This document shows, one piece after another, positions 22,552 through 33,397 of a stretch of 64,000 nucleotides of DNA. The DNA is from an uncultured Pelagibacteraceae bacterium (GTDB lineage Bacteria > Pseudomonadota > Alphaproteobacteria > Pelagibacterales > Pelagibacteraceae): positions 1-64,000 of the forward strand of contig CACGXV010000004.1 of the NCBI GenBank assembly GCA_902577075.1, read 5' to 3'. The notes below the pieces were generated by a model. That model searched no databases and was not told the DNA's origin. It saw nothing but the letters and a program-made list of their open reading frames with translations. Both the position numbers and the translations under genes were made by a program. Positions within the stretch are counted from its first letter, which is position 1. The number at the start of each line of letters is the position of its first letter.

Positions 22552-23433
22552 ATGGACAAAAAAAATTTTAATAAAGGAGTTTTGTTAACATCCTTAGGTT
22601 CATTTTGGTGGGGTTTTTTTGGTGTAATATATTTTAAATATATATCATTTGCAGGTCATATTGAGGTTTTAATTCATAGAAGTGTCTGGACTACTTTAGT
22701 TTTACTAATCACTATTTCATTATATTCAAAATGGGATATTTTTAAAAAAATATTTATCGATAAAAAAAAATTATTTATTCTTTTTATTTCTGGATTTTTA
22801 ATTTTTGTAAATTGGGGTGTTTGGATTTATGCAGTTAGCAAAGATAAAATAATTGATGCTAGTTTTGGTTATTTTATAATGCCGATTATAAGCGTTTTTT
22901 TAGGAAATTTCTTTTTTAAAGAACGAATTACAAAAAAAGGGAAAATTGCTATTCTATTAGTAATTATTTCTGTAGGGTATCTGTTAATAACTGATTTTAC
23001 ATCAATTCCGTGGGTAGGATTAATTGTTGCATTGAGTTGGAGTTTTTATAATTTATTTAGAAAAAAAATTAATGTTGAAACAGATGTAGGACTATTTATA
23101 GAAAGTCTTTATATACTTCCATTTGTATTAATTGCATTTTATTTTATAACTATAAATGGTTATAATGACTTTAGCTTATCTAAACCATCACTAATGCCAT
23201 TACTTATGTTGGCGGGGCCAATGACAGTGATTCCTCTTTTTTTATATGTAAGAGGTGTTGAGTTAGCAGGTTTAGGACCTGCTGGAATGATATTTTATAT
23301 CACTCCTACTTTTCAATTTTTACTTGGTTTTTTTATTTATAATGAGGATTTTAATATAAATCAGTTAGTCAGTTTTATTTTAATATGGATTGCTGTATTT
23401 ATATATTTGAAGGATATTTATGAAAAAAATTAA
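22552..23433 (+). CDS. EamA/RarD-type transporter
   Basis: 'SLGSFWWGFFGVIYFKYI', 'HRSVWTTLVLL', 'SKDKIIDASFGYFIMPIISVFLG'. Confidence 0.85.
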   Translation: MDKKNFNKGVLLTSLGSFWWGFFGVIYFKYISFAGHIEVLIHRSVWTTLVLLITISLYSKWDIFKKIFIDKKKLFILFISGFLIFVNWGVWIYAVSKDKIIDASFGYFIMPIISVFLGNFFFKERITKKGKIAILLVIISVGYLLITDFTSIPWVGLIVALSWSFYNLFRKKINVETDVGLFIESLYILPFVLIAFYFITINGYNDFSLSKPSLMPLLMLAGPMTVIPLFLYVRGVELAGLGPAGMIFYITPTFQFLLGFFIYNEDFNINQLVSFILIWIAVFIYLKDIYEKN

Positions 23434-24418
23434 TGTTTATATTTTTTTTCTGTTTTTTGTAATTAACTTTAATGTTTACGCTAATGATATTGAATTTAAT
23501 GATTGGAAGAAGAAATTTAAAATATTAGCTTTAGAAAATGGTGTTTCATTAAAAACAATAGAAAACACAATCAATAATTCTATTTTTTTAAAAGATGTAA
23601 TTAAATATGACAGATATCAACCTGAATTTTACGAAGACACAAAAACTTATATCTCTAAGCGAACAGGCAATAAGAAAATAATTTCAGGCTCTAAGCTATA
23701 TAATGCGAATAGTAAAATAATTGATGATATTTCTAATGAATTTTCTGTTGATAGGAATTTATTATTATCATTGATGGGGATTGAAACAAACTTTGGTAAT
23801 TACTTGGGTAAAATGGATATAATTTCCTCACTTGCTACTTTAAGTTTTGATAAGAGAAGAAGTGAATTTTTTACATCAGAATTAATTACTCTTTTAATAT
23901 TATTTGATAAGGGGGTAATTAATCAAAATAACTATTTAGGATCTTGGGCTGGAGCTTATGGTAACTTTCAATTCATGCCATCAACAATTAAAAATTATGC
24001 AATAGATTATGATAATGACAAGTCGATTAACTTAAAAAATATTAAAGATTCTTTTGCATCAGCAGCAAATTATTTAAATCAACTAGGATGGGATAATAAT
24101 TCTCCATGTTTTTATAAAGTTGAGCTTATTAAAGAAACCCCACATAATTACTTAAATACATCTGCAAAAAATATAAAACATAAAAAGGATATTTCTTATT
24201 TGAAAAAATATATAAAAAATAGTGAGTTTCTAAACAAACACTACAATTTAAAAGCAGCTATTGTTACCCCAGACTTTGATATTATTCCTGATGCAAAAAT
24301 ACTACAACCAGCATATATTGTTTTTGACAATTATGAATTAATATTAAAGTGGAACAGATCTTTAAGATTTGCCTTAGCTGTTTGCACATTAAAAAATAAG
24401 TTTAAAAATGCAATTTAA
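23420..24418 (+). CDS. Lytic murein transglycosylase (MltB-like)
   Basis: 'LMGIETNFGNYLGKMDIISSLATLSFDKRRSEFF', 'GSWAGAYGNFQFMPST'. Confidence 0.9.
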   Translation: MKKINVYIFFLFFVINFNVYANDIEFNDWKKKFKILALENGVSLKTIENTINNSIFLKDVIKYDRYQPEFYEDTKTYISKRTGNKKIISGSKLYNANSKIIDDISNEFSVDRNLLLSLMGIETNFGNYLGKMDIISSLATLSFDKRRSEFFTSELITLLILFDKGVINQNNYLGSWAGAYGNFQFMPSTIKNYAIDYDNDKSINLKNIKDSFASAANYLNQLGWDNNSPCFYKVELIKETPHNYLNTSAKNIKHKKDISYLKKYIKNSEFLNKHYNLKAAIVTPDFDIIPDAKILQPAYIVFDNYELILKWNRSLRFALAVCTLKNKFKNAI

Positions 24419-25235
24419 GTATTTATTTTATTTAGTATTTATCTCTCTTTTTGCTTGTGAGCATCATTCTTCAAATATAAATATTAAAAATAAACCTGAA
24501 AATAGCAATCAAGAAACTAAGATCTATAAATCTAAAGATGTCAAAAAAAAATTGGATAAAGACAAAATTGTAAATATTGTTTATTCTAATAAAGGTTTTG
24601 CCCTAATCTATGATGAAAATAAAAACCTATTTCTTGATAATAAATTAGATAATTCCTCAGTAAAAATTTTAAGCCCAAATTTACCAAACGACACTCCAGT
24701 AAGAATAACAAATATATTAAATGGAAAATCATTACTTACAGTTGTTGAGAACAAAATTAAATTACCAGTATTTTATAATTCAGTAATTACAGACAGGATT
24801 GTAAATGATTTGTCAATAAATCCAAAAGAACCTTATGTTTATATTGAAACAATTAACTCAAATAATTTATACGTTGCAAATGATGTTAAAACATTTGATG
24901 AGGAAAAAGTTGTTGCAAACAAAGCACCAGTAGATGATGTTATGGTTCAAAGCATAAGTTTAGAAACTGATATCAAAGAGACCCAAACTAAAAATACAGT
25001 TACTAATTTTAATTACATAATTAAATTTGCTGATTTTTATTTTGAGGACTCAGCAATTATGTTAAAAAATAGGTTATTTGAAGAACATAATATCAACGAT
25101 ATTTTAATCAAAAAGATGTCACAAAACCGTTATAGAGTTTATAAAGGACCTTATAATGATTTTGAAAAATTAAAGAAAGGATTTCTAAATATTGAGAAAA
25201 TAAATTTTGATAGTATAGAAATAATAAAATTATGA
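24408..25235 (+). CDS. RlpA-like lipoprotein with SPOR-like C-terminus; DPBB domain appears degenerate
   Basis: Lipobox 'FISLFAC'; 'LPNDTPVRITNILNGKSLLTVVENK' resembles DPBB 'LPLGTxVRVTNLxNGRSVxVRVNDRGP'; SPOR-like 'YIIKFADFYFEDSAIMLKNRL..NRYRVYKGPY'. Confidence 0.65.
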   Translation: MQFKYLFYLVFISLFACEHHSSNINIKNKPENSNQETKIYKSKDVKKKLDKDKIVNIVYSNKGFALIYDENKNLFLDNKLDNSSVKILSPNLPNDTPVRITNILNGKSLLTVVENKIKLPVFYNSVITDRIVNDLSINPKEPYVYIETINSNNLYVANDVKTFDEEKVVANKAPVDDVMVQSISLETDIKETQTKNTVTNFNYIIKFADFYFEDSAIMLKNRLFEEHNINDILIKKMSQNRYRVYKGPYNDFEKLKKGFLNIEKINFDSIEIIKL

Positions 25236-26389
25236 AGTTAAAAAATTTAATATTTATTATGATGTTTTTTTTGTCATTTTTCATAAAACCTGCCTTAGCT
25301 GTTTTTGAGGTCAATGCTAGAACTGCGATTGTGCAAGATTATTTGTCTGGAGAAATTTTATATGAAAAAGATCCTGATCGTCAAATATTTCCAGCATCTA
25401 TGACAAAAATAATGACAACTATTATTGCATTCGACCTACTTAAAAGTGGCGAATTATCTTTAGAAGATAAATTTTTGGTATCTGAAAATGCATGGCGATT
25501 ATCTCAAGCTGGTTATTCTTCAATGTTTATAATGGTAGGTGACCAAATTACAGTCGAAAACTTGTTAAGAGGTATTATTGTTTCATCAGGCAATGATGCT
25601 TGTATAGCACTTGCTGAAGGTATTGCTGGTACAGAGGAAGAATTTGCAATTATGATGACTGAAAAAGCTAAAGAAATTGGCATGGATAATACAAATTTTT
25701 CTAACTCTTCAGGTATTAACGCTCCAGATAATTTATCAACTGTGAGAGACATATTAATTATGTCTAACTATTTAATAAAAAATTACCCTAATTATTATGA
25801 TTATTATAAGGAAACTGAATTTACATGGGATAGAACAGGTGGAGACCCAATCAAACAAGGTAATAGGAATCCACTTCTTTATAAAAATATAGGTGTAGAC
25901 GGAATAAAAACTGGATATCTTGCCTATGAAAAATACTCTTTGGCATCAACTATTAAAAGAAATGAAAGAAGAATAATAGCCGTAGGAAGCGGTTTTAAAT
26001 CGAAAAATTCGAGATCAAAAGAGTCACTTAAATTGCTGACGTATGGACTAACTAATTTTGACACTATTAATATTGCTAAAAAAGATGAAATATTTGATCA
26101 GTTAGAAGTTTGGCAAGGGAAGAAAAAAACAGTTAAGTCTTATATAAGTGAAGACGTATATAAGACAATTCCAAAAGCAAAAAAAAAATATTTAAAAGTT
26201 TCTGTTGAATATCAAGGTCCACTAAAAGCTCCAATATTAAAAAATGAAATAATAGGTAAAGTTAAAATTTCCTATAAAGATAAACAAATAGGAGAATACG
26301 ATTTATTAGCATTAGAAGATGTAAAAAAACAAAATATCTTTTCTAGGTTTATTTCCTCAATAAATTTCCTTATCTGGGGTGATGTCTAA
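25232..26389 (+). CDS. D-alanyl-D-alanine carboxypeptidase
   Basis: 'PASMTKIMTTI' SxxK, 'SSGNDACIALAE' SxN, 'VDGIKTGYL' KTG. Confidence 0.93.
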   Translation: MKLKNLIFIMMFFLSFFIKPALAVFEVNARTAIVQDYLSGEILYEKDPDRQIFPASMTKIMTTIIAFDLLKSGELSLEDKFLVSENAWRLSQAGYSSMFIMVGDQITVENLLRGIIVSSGNDACIALAEGIAGTEEEFAIMMTEKAKEIGMDNTNFSNSSGINAPDNLSTVRDILIMSNYLIKNYPNYYDYYKETEFTWDRTGGDPIKQGNRNPLLYKNIGVDGIKTGYLAYEKYSLASTIKRNERRIIAVGSGFKSKNSRSKESLKLLTYGLTNFDTINIAKKDEIFDQLEVWQGKKKTVKSYISEDVYKTIPKAKKKYLKVSVEYQGPLKAPILKNEIIGKVKISYKDKQIGEYDLLALEDVKKQNIFSRFISSINFLIWGDV

Positions 26390-27002
26390 AAATCTTGTAA
26401 TAGTTTTTGAAGGTATAGAGACATCTGGCAAATCTACTAGTTTAAAAAATGCTATTAAATATTTAAAAAAAAACAAAATTAAATACATTACTTTTCGGGA
26501 ACCAGGTGGCACTAAATTTTCTGAAAAATTAAGATCATTAATGTTAAATAAAAAATCAAACTTAAATATCAAAACTGATTTATTTCTGCTTATGGCTTCT
26601 AGATCAGAAAATATAGATAAAATTTTAAAAAAAAATTTTAAAAATAAAGTTGTACTAATTGATCGGTTTGTAGACTCCACATTAGCGTATCAGCACTATG
26701 GCATGGGATTAGATAAAGATTTAATTTTAAAAATGAATAATTTTTTATTAGGCAATTTAAAACCAAAATTCACTTTTTTAAGTGTTGTAAACAAAAAGAA
26801 TATGCTAAAGAGACTAACATCTAGAAAAAATAACAACAAATATGACACTTTTAAATTCAATTTTTATAATAAAGTTCAAAAAGGATTTTTAAAAATAGCA
26901 AATAAAAACAAATCAAAATACTTAATATTAGATAGTAACAAAGACAATTTAAAAATTATTGAAAATAAAATAATTAATGTATTAAAGAAAATTTTAAAAT
27001 AA
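26379..27002 (+). CDS. tmk: Thymidylate kinase
   Basis: 'VFEGIETSGKSTSLKN', 'FREPGGTKFSEKLR', 'VLIDRFVDSTLAYQ'. Confidence 0.93.
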   Translation: MMSKNLVIVFEGIETSGKSTSLKNAIKYLKKNKIKYITFREPGGTKFSEKLRSLMLNKKSNLNIKTDLFLLMASRSENIDKILKKNFKNKVVLIDRFVDSTLAYQHYGMGLDKDLILKMNNFLLGNLKPKFTFLSVVNKKNMLKRLTSRKNNNKYDTFKFNFYNKVQKGFLKIANKNKSKYLILDSNKDNLKIIENKIINVLKKILK

Positions 27003-27923
27003 ATGAGTGAAACAAGTAAACTTATTGGTCATATAACTCTATTTAGAAATTTAATATATCTTGATCAAATACAAAAATTCCCAAATAAGATTTTAATAAA
27101 TGGTCCCAAAGGTATAGGTAAAAAAATTTTAATAAATCACTTTTTAAATTATTTTTATTCAAAAAAATATGACAATTCTTATGATTTAAAAAAAAATGAA
27201 TTTAAATTAAACAATAATCTATCAAAGCTTATATCTACCAATACACATCCCAATATTTTCAAAATAAAAAAAAAGGTGGATAAAAAAATAATTGATGTTG
27301 ACCAAATTAGAGAGATGATTCAACTTACTAATCAAACTTCTTTTAATAGTGATAGAAGATTTATAATAATTGAAGATATAAACTCATTGGGTATAAACTC
27401 AGCTAACGCTCTTCTAAAGTCTTTAGAAGAACCTAAAAATAATACATATTATATTTTAATCAATAACTCTGAATTTAAAGTTTTAGAAACAATTAAATCA
27501 AGATGTTTAGAATTTAAATCAAATTTGGTTAATTCAGAAGTGATAGAAATTGTGAATCATTATTTTAATAGAAATATATATAACGATATTAACTTAGACT
27601 TTATTAACAATTATAATTCTCCATCATTTTTAATATCATTGGTAAATTTTCTAGAAACTAAGGATTTATCTATAAAAGAGTGTAATATTGAAGATTTACT
27701 GACCTATATAATCAAAAATAAATTGTATACATCTGATGAATTTATTAAAGAATACTTGAATTTATTTATTGAACTTTTTTTCTACAAAAATATAAATAAT
27801 TCCAAGAATATTTCATTCAAGATCAAAAAGTATTTTTATCTAAAATTTTCTTTTGTTAAAAAATATAATTTAGATTTTGAATCATATTTTTTAGAATTTA
27901 ATGATAAATTATTAAGTGAATAA
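27003..27923 (+). CDS. holB: DNA polymerase III subunit delta'
   Basis: 'KILINGPKGIGKKIL', 'NALLKSLEEPKNNTYYILINN', 'TIKSRC'. Confidence 0.85.
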   Translation: MSETSKLIGHITLFRNLIYLDQIQKFPNKILINGPKGIGKKILINHFLNYFYSKKYDNSYDLKKNEFKLNNNLSKLISTNTHPNIFKIKKKVDKKIIDVDQIREMIQLTNQTSFNSDRRFIIIEDINSLGINSANALLKSLEEPKNNTYYILINNSEFKVLETIKSRCLEFKSNLVNSEVIEIVNHYFNRNIYNDINLDFINNYNSPSFLISLVNFLETKDLSIKECNIEDLLTYIIKNKLYTSDEFIKEYLNLFIELFFYKNINNSKNISFKIKKYFYLKFSFVKKYNLDFESYFLEFNDKLLSE

Positions 27924-29454
27924 AAATTACTACATTACAACACCAATATATTATCCGTCTGCTAGGCCGCACATGGGTCATGCATATTCAAGTATTATCG
28001 CAGATTTTTTTGCAAGATTAAAAAGAATACAAGGTTTTAATGTTTATTTTTTAACTGGAACAGATGAGCATGGACAGAAAATACAACGAGCGGCTGAAGA
28101 AAAAAAAATGGATCCATTGTTATTCTGTGATGAAATAAGTAAAACTTTTAGAGATTTATCTATCACATTAAACCTGTCAAATAACGATTTTATAAGAACT
28201 ACAGAATCTAGACATGCTAAATCTGTTGTAAATCTTTGGAATATTTTAGAAAAAAAGGGTGAAATCTACCTATCAAAGTACTCAGGCTGGTATTCTGTCT
28301 CAGATGAAGCGTTTTACACAGAAAATGAAATTGAAGATTTGGATGGTGAAAAAAAAGCAATCACTTCAGGATCTAAGGTAGAGTGGGTGGAGGAAGAGTC
28401 TTATTTTTTTAGATTATCTAGTTGGCAAAATAAATTACTTGAATTTTATGATAAGAATCCAGACTTTATTCTACCTGAGACAAGAAAAAATGAAGTTGTT
28501 AGTTTTGTTAAATCAGGATTAAAAGATTTATCTGTAAGTAGAAAGTCTTTCAATTGGGGAATAAAAGTTCCTTCTAATAATGACCATGTTATTTATGTTT
28601 GGTTGGATGCTTTGACAAATTATCTTAGTGCATTAAATTATCCAAATGAAAGTGATAATTTGTATAAATCTTTTTGGCCTGCAGATCTCCATTTAATAGG
28701 GAAAGATATATTAAGATTCCATGCAATTTACTGGCCAGCTTTTTTGTTAGCTGCTGATATAAATCCACCAAAAAGAGTATTTGGTCACGGATGGATACTA
28801 TCTGGTGATGAAAAAATGTCAAAATCTAAAGGTAATATTTTAGACCCTCTTGAAATTATAGATACTTATGGTCTAGATCCTTTAAGATATTATTTAATTA
28901 AAGAAGTTTCTTTCGGAAACGATGGGAATATTTCACAAGAAAAATTAGAGTCTTGTATAAATAGTGATCTAGCTAACAATTATGGAAATCTGTGCCAAAG
29001 AGTTTTGGCTTTTTGTGATAAAAATTCTAATTTTGAAGTTCCTGAAAGTAATATCTTTAATGAAGACGATAAATTGATCTTAGATCAATACTCTAAACAT
29101 TATGAAAGTTTAATAAAATATTCTGATAATCAGGATATAAATTTATATATAAATTTTATTGTTGAACAGTTATTTGCAGCAAATAAATATTTTAATGATC
29201 AGGAACCTTGGAAAAAAAAGAATGATAAATTAAGGATGAATACTATTATTTATGTTGCATTGGAGCTCATAAGAAAAGTCACTATATTGCTATATCCAAT
29301 AATTCCAAGCTCTTCTCTAAAAGTTTTAGAAGTATTTGGTATAAAGGAAGATAAAATTGATTTTGAGACAATTAGGAATAATAATTATTTAAGTAAGGGT
29401 CTTAAATTAAGTAAATTAGATATATTATTCAGAAAGATAGAAAAAAATGATTGA
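27916..29454 (+). CDS. metG: Methionyl-tRNA synthetase
   Basis: 'TPIYYPSARPHMGHAYSSIIADFFAR', 'FGHGWILSGDEKMSKSKGNILDP'. Confidence 0.96.
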   Translation: MNKNYYITTPIYYPSARPHMGHAYSSIIADFFARLKRIQGFNVYFLTGTDEHGQKIQRAAEEKKMDPLLFCDEISKTFRDLSITLNLSNNDFIRTTESRHAKSVVNLWNILEKKGEIYLSKYSGWYSVSDEAFYTENEIEDLDGEKKAITSGSKVEWVEEESYFFRLSSWQNKLLEFYDKNPDFILPETRKNEVVSFVKSGLKDLSVSRKSFNWGIKVPSNNDHVIYVWLDALTNYLSALNYPNESDNLYKSFWPADLHLIGKDILRFHAIYWPAFLLAADINPPKRVFGHGWILSGDEKMSKSKGNILDPLEIIDTYGLDPLRYYLIKEVSFGNDGNISQEKLESCINSDLANNYGNLCQRVLAFCDKNSNFEVPESNIFNEDDKLILDQYSKHYESLIKYSDNQDINLYINFIVEQLFAANKYFNDQEPWKKKNDKLRMNTIIYVALELIRKVTILLYPIIPSSSLKVLEVFGIKEDKIDFETIRNNNYLSKGLKLSKLDILFRKIEKND

Positions 29455-30208
29455 TTCACATTGTCACTTAGATCATGAACCTTTAGTTCAAAATATTGAG
29501 GATATTTTGGCAAAATGCAAAAAGGAGGGTATTCAAAAGGTATTAACAATATCAACAACATTAAATGGGTTTCCTAAAATTTTAGAGATTATAGACAAAG
29601 ATGAAATGATATATGGAACTTTTGGTATACATCCCCATGAAACTAACAATGATCAAGTATCAAAAGATGAAATAATTAAAAAAATTAACACTAATAATAA
29701 AATAATTGGAGTAGGCGAGTCAGGTTTAGATTTTTATTATAATAATAGTGACAAAGATAAGCAAATAGCAAGTTTTAAAAATCATATAGATGCAGCACTA
29801 GAATTAAATATACCTTTAATTGTTCATTCTAGAAATGCTGAAGCAGAAACATACGAAATATTAAAAAATTCTAATAAGAATTTAAAAATTCTAATGCATT
29901 GTTTTACGGGATCCCTATCTTTTGCATTGAAATTAATGGAACTAAACTCCTACTTTTCAGCTAGTGGTATTATTACATTCAAAAATAGCACAGATCTTCA
30001 AAATACTTTTAAAGAATTACCATTAGAAAGATTGCTAATTGAAACTGACAGTCCTTTTTTAGCTCCTGAACCAATGAGAGGTAAGAAAAATGAACCATCT
30101 TTTGTGCGTTACACATTAAAGAAATTATCAGAATTGAAAAATGTTGATATGGGAGAGCTAGATAAAATTACAACTGAAAATTTTAATAGATTATTCTTTA
30201 ATAAATGA
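29447..30208 (+). CDS. TatD-family deoxyribonuclease
   Basis: 'MIDSHCHLDHE', 'GVGESGLDFYY', 'PLIVHSRNA', 'LLIETDSPFLAPEP'. Confidence 0.93.
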   Translation: MIDSHCHLDHEPLVQNIEDILAKCKKEGIQKVLTISTTLNGFPKILEIIDKDEMIYGTFGIHPHETNNDQVSKDEIIKKINTNNKIIGVGESGLDFYYNNSDKDKQIASFKNHIDAALELNIPLIVHSRNAEAETYEILKNSNKNLKILMHCFTGSLSFALKLMELNSYFSASGIITFKNSTDLQNTFKELPLERLLIETDSPFLAPEPMRGKKNEPSFVRYTLKKLSELKNVDMGELDKITTENFNRLFFNK

Positions 30209-30978
30209 GCATAAAATTTACCATATTGGGGTGTGGAAGCTCTTTAGGTATACCCCGAATTGATGGATACTATGGAAGTTGTGATCCTAAAAATAAAAAA
30301 AATATTCGAACAAGATGTTCAGCTCTTATAAGTTCTAAAAACTTGAATATTCTTATTGATACATCTCCAGATTTAAAATCTCAATTGTTAAAAAATAAAG
30401 TAAAAAATATTGACACAGTTTTTTACACTCATTCTCATGCTGATCAAACTCATGGAATTAATGAGTTGAGAGTTTTCTCTTTAAAAAATAGAAAAAAAAT
30501 ACCTATTTATGCAGATGTAATTACAAAGAAAAATCTTAAAAATACTTTTGGTTATTGTTTTAAAGATTATAGAAATTATCCATCCATACTTGATGCTAAA
30601 ACATTAAAGAAAAAGCATTTACTGAAAGATTTAAAAACACAAATTATTATTAAATCTTTAAAGGTCCATCATGGGTCAATAAAAAGTATTTGTTATATAA
30701 TTAATGGAAAATGTGCTTATGCACCAGATGTTAATATGATTGATAGCAAAGATTTAAAATATCTTAAAAATTTAAAATATCTTATTGTAGATTGTTTAAG
30801 ATATAAATTTCATCCAACTCATTTTAATTTAGATGATGTTTTGAAATTAATTTTAAAAATTAAGCCAAAGAATACAATCCTAACAAATTTAAGTAATGAA
30901 ATTGACTATAATGAGATAAAAAAATTGTTACCTAAAAATGTAACACCTGCTCATGATGGACTAACATTATCAATTTAA
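30205..30978 (+). CDS. MBL-fold metallo-hydrolase (PhnP-like)
   Basis: 'LGCGSSLGIPRI', 'YTHSHADQTHGINELR', 'VDCLRYKFHPTHFNLDD'. Confidence 0.85.
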   Translation: MSIKFTILGCGSSLGIPRIDGYYGSCDPKNKKNIRTRCSALISSKNLNILIDTSPDLKSQLLKNKVKNIDTVFYTHSHADQTHGINELRVFSLKNRKKIPIYADVITKKNLKNTFGYCFKDYRNYPSILDAKTLKKKHLLKDLKTQIIIKSLKVHHGSIKSICYIINGKCAYAPDVNMIDSKDLKYLKNLKYLIVDCLRYKFHPTHFNLDDVLKLILKIKPKNTILTNLSNEIDYNEIKKLLPKNVTPAHDGLTLSI

Positions 30979-31518
30979 CAAATTTTCAATTTTTTTTGTA
31001 ATTTTCTTTGATGTTGGACTTGTTAAAGATGCGTAAGTATCTTCTATTTTACCTTCTTTATTAATTAATATCTTATAAAAATTCCATTTAGGTATTGCTG
31101 ATTTTCCATAGTTTGCTTTGGCCCATTTATAGATTTCATGCGCATTATCACCTTTAACATCAGTTATTTCTGTGAGTGGAAAGTTAATGTTAAAATTTAC
31201 TTCGCAAAATTCTTTAACATCATTATTATTAGTTTTTTCCTGATTAAAAGAATTTGATGGTATACCAAGCACAATTAAGCCTCTGTCTCTATATTTCTCC
31301 CATAGTTCTTGCATATCATTATATTGTTTTGTAAATCCACAATAACTTGCAGTATTTACTATCAAAACAGGTTTTCCTTCGAATGCTTTTAAATCCATTT
31401 GCTTGCCGGTAATGCTGTTTATTTTAAAATCATAAAAGATTTTTTCATACTCAGCATGAGAGGAATTTTTAAAAAAAATCATAATTATAGTAAGTCCAAA
31501 TATTAGCAGTTGTTTCAT
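30970..31518 (-). CDS. Glutathione peroxidase family protein
   Basis: 'VLIVNTASYCGFTKQYNDMQELWEKY', 'VLGIPSNSFNQEKTNN', 'PKWNFYKILINKEG'. Confidence 0.9.
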   Translation of the reverse strand: MKQLLIFGLTIIMIFFKNSSHAEYEKIFYDFKINSITGKQMDLKAFEGKPVLIVNTASYCGFTKQYNDMQELWEKYRDRGLIVLGIPSNSFNQEKTNNNDVKEFCEVNFNINFPLTEITDVKGDNAHEIYKWAKANYGKSAIPKWNFYKILINKEGKIEDTYASLTSPTSKKITKKIENLLN

Positions 31519-31526
31519 ATTTTAAA

Positions 31527-32699
31527 TTATCTATTTGGTGTAAGTAGTATTAAAAAGTATCCAAATAAAGTGGATAATAATGACCCAGTCAAAACTCCAA
31601 TCTTTACACCATCCATATACTGCAAATTATCTGCAAATGCTAAATTTCCAACAAATAAACTCATTGTAAAACCAATTCCAGTTAAAACTCCTACACCATA
31701 AAAATTATACCAACTTGTATTACTTGGCATTTGGGCAACTTTTAATTTAATTGATACATAAGAAAAAACAAAAACACCCAATTGTTTTCCAACAAATAAT
31801 CCCAAAACTATACCCAAAGGAACTTTATCTAGTAACGACGAAAAGGATAAACCTTCTAAAGATACCCCTGCATTTGCAAAAGCAAATATTGGCATTATTC
31901 CAAATGCAACATATGGATTTATTGCATGCTCCACTTTTATTAGAAGTGAGAAATCTTTATCTTTTTTTCTGTGAGGTATTGTCATTGCTAGTAGCACACC
32001 AGCAATTGTTGCATGAATTCCTGAATTATGTGTAAAATCCCATAAGAAAATTCCAACTATCAAATAGGGTAGAAATTTTTTTATATTAAATTTATTTATT
32101 ACTAATAAAACTATAAATGCTAACAGCATCAAAGATAAATATTTAATGCTTAAATCACCAGAGTAAAACAAAGCTATTATAACTATAGCTCCTAAATCAT
32201 CTATAATTGCTAAAGCTGTTAAAAATACTTTCAGAGAAAGAGGCACTCTACTTCCCAATAATGATAATACACCTAAAGAGAACGCAATATCTGTGGCAGA
32301 CGGTATTGCCCATCCCTTTAAAGTTTCTCCATCTCCTAAATTTATAAACACATATATTAATGCAGGAATAACCATTCCACCAATCGCAGCAATTATTGGA
32401 AGCAGAGCTTGTTTTATATTTGATAATTCCCCTTGCAAAAATTCCCTTTTTATTTCAAGTGTTACAAAAAAGAAGAAAATAGCCATTAGTGCATCATTTA
32501 TCCAATGCAAAACTGAGAGCTTAAGACCAAAATTATTTATTCCAATAAACAAGTATTTTTCTAATGTTGAGAAGTATAAACTTGATAATTCTGAATTACT
32601 TATAATTAAAGCGATTACAGCTGCAAATAGAAGAACTATTCCACTAGCAGCCTCAAGTTTAAAAAATGATATAAAACTTTTTGTAATTTTTTGAATCAT
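31527..32699 (-). CDS. nhaA: Na+/H+ antiporter NhaA
   Basis: 'WINDALMAIFFFFVTLEIKREFLQGEL', 'PSATDIAFSLGVLSLLG', 'ALAIIDDLGAIVIIALFY'. Confidence 0.95.
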   Translation of the reverse strand: MIQKITKSFISFFKLEAASGIVLLFAAVIALIISNSELSSLYFSTLEKYLFIGINNFGLKLSVLHWINDALMAIFFFFVTLEIKREFLQGELSNIKQALLPIIAAIGGMVIPALIYVFINLGDGETLKGWAIPSATDIAFSLGVLSLLGSRVPLSLKVFLTALAIIDDLGAIVIIALFYSGDLSIKYLSLMLLAFIVLLVINKFNIKKFLPYLIVGIFLWDFTHNSGIHATIAGVLLAMTIPHRKKDKDFSLLIKVEHAINPYVAFGIMPIFAFANAGVSLEGLSFSSLLDKVPLGIVLGLFVGKQLGVFVFSYVSIKLKVAQMPSNTSWYNFYGVGVLTGIGFTMSLFVGNLAFADNLQYMDGVKIGVLTGSLLSTLFGYFLILLTPNR

Positions 32700-32701
32700 A
32701 T

Positions 32702-33220
32702 TCAGTTAATAAAATCTTTAAAAAATAATTTTAAATCTAACACAGTTTCGTAAAAGCTATCAAATAGAGGAATTATACCTGGAAAAAAATTAGACAAATT
32801 ATACTTAAATGTCTCTAATAATAATATTAGACTTAATAAAGATATAATTAATATAATTAAATAAATAAATATCATCTTTATTTGACTTGATTTCTTATCA
32901 TTTACTTTATTATTTTTAGTTTTTACTTTTAAATCTTCAATTTTCTTCTCTGATATGTTTTCTTTAATCTTATCTAAAGTAACATTATTTTCATTATTTT
33001 CATTTACTCTATTGTCTTTTTCATCAAATTGAGAAAGTTTAATATCAAATTTACTGTTGTTATCTCCAGATATTTTTTTGTTATTGTTATCAATATTTAG
33101 ACTTAGTTTATGATGCCATATATGTCCACAAGAGCTACATTTAAGAGTTCTCCCGCTTCTAGGTATTAATTTTTGATCTAGGTTGAAATTTTTATTACAA
33201 TTAGGACATTCTATGATCAT
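32702..33220 (-). CDS. Zinc-ribbon (MJ0042-type) transmembrane protein
   Basis: 'IIECPNCNKNFNLDQKLIPRSGRTLKCSSCGHIWHHKL' and one TM helix. The start at 33343 in the ORF track would overlap tRNA-Pro. Confidence 0.75.
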   Translation of the reverse strand: MIIECPNCNKNFNLDQKLIPRSGRTLKCSSCGHIWHHKLSLNIDNNNKKISGDNNSKFDIKLSQFDEKDNRVNENNENNVTLDKIKENISEKKIEDLKVKTKNNKVNDKKSSQIKMIFIYLIILIISLLSLILLLETFKYNLSNFFPGIIPLFDSFYETVLDLKLFFKDFIN

Positions 33221-33315
33221 ATGATCTCTTATAGCATTAAATATCAAATATATTAGAAATTTGTAACTAATATAACCTTTGAATTTTGTTTTATCTGCTG
33301 TATTAGTACTGCAAT

Positions 33316-33392
<77 letters not shown>

Positions 33393-33397
33393 ATTTT

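Noticed and set aside
31751-32694. Plus-strand ORFs antisense to nhaA
   Set aside because: No family motifs and fully overlapped by the conserved antiporter gene.
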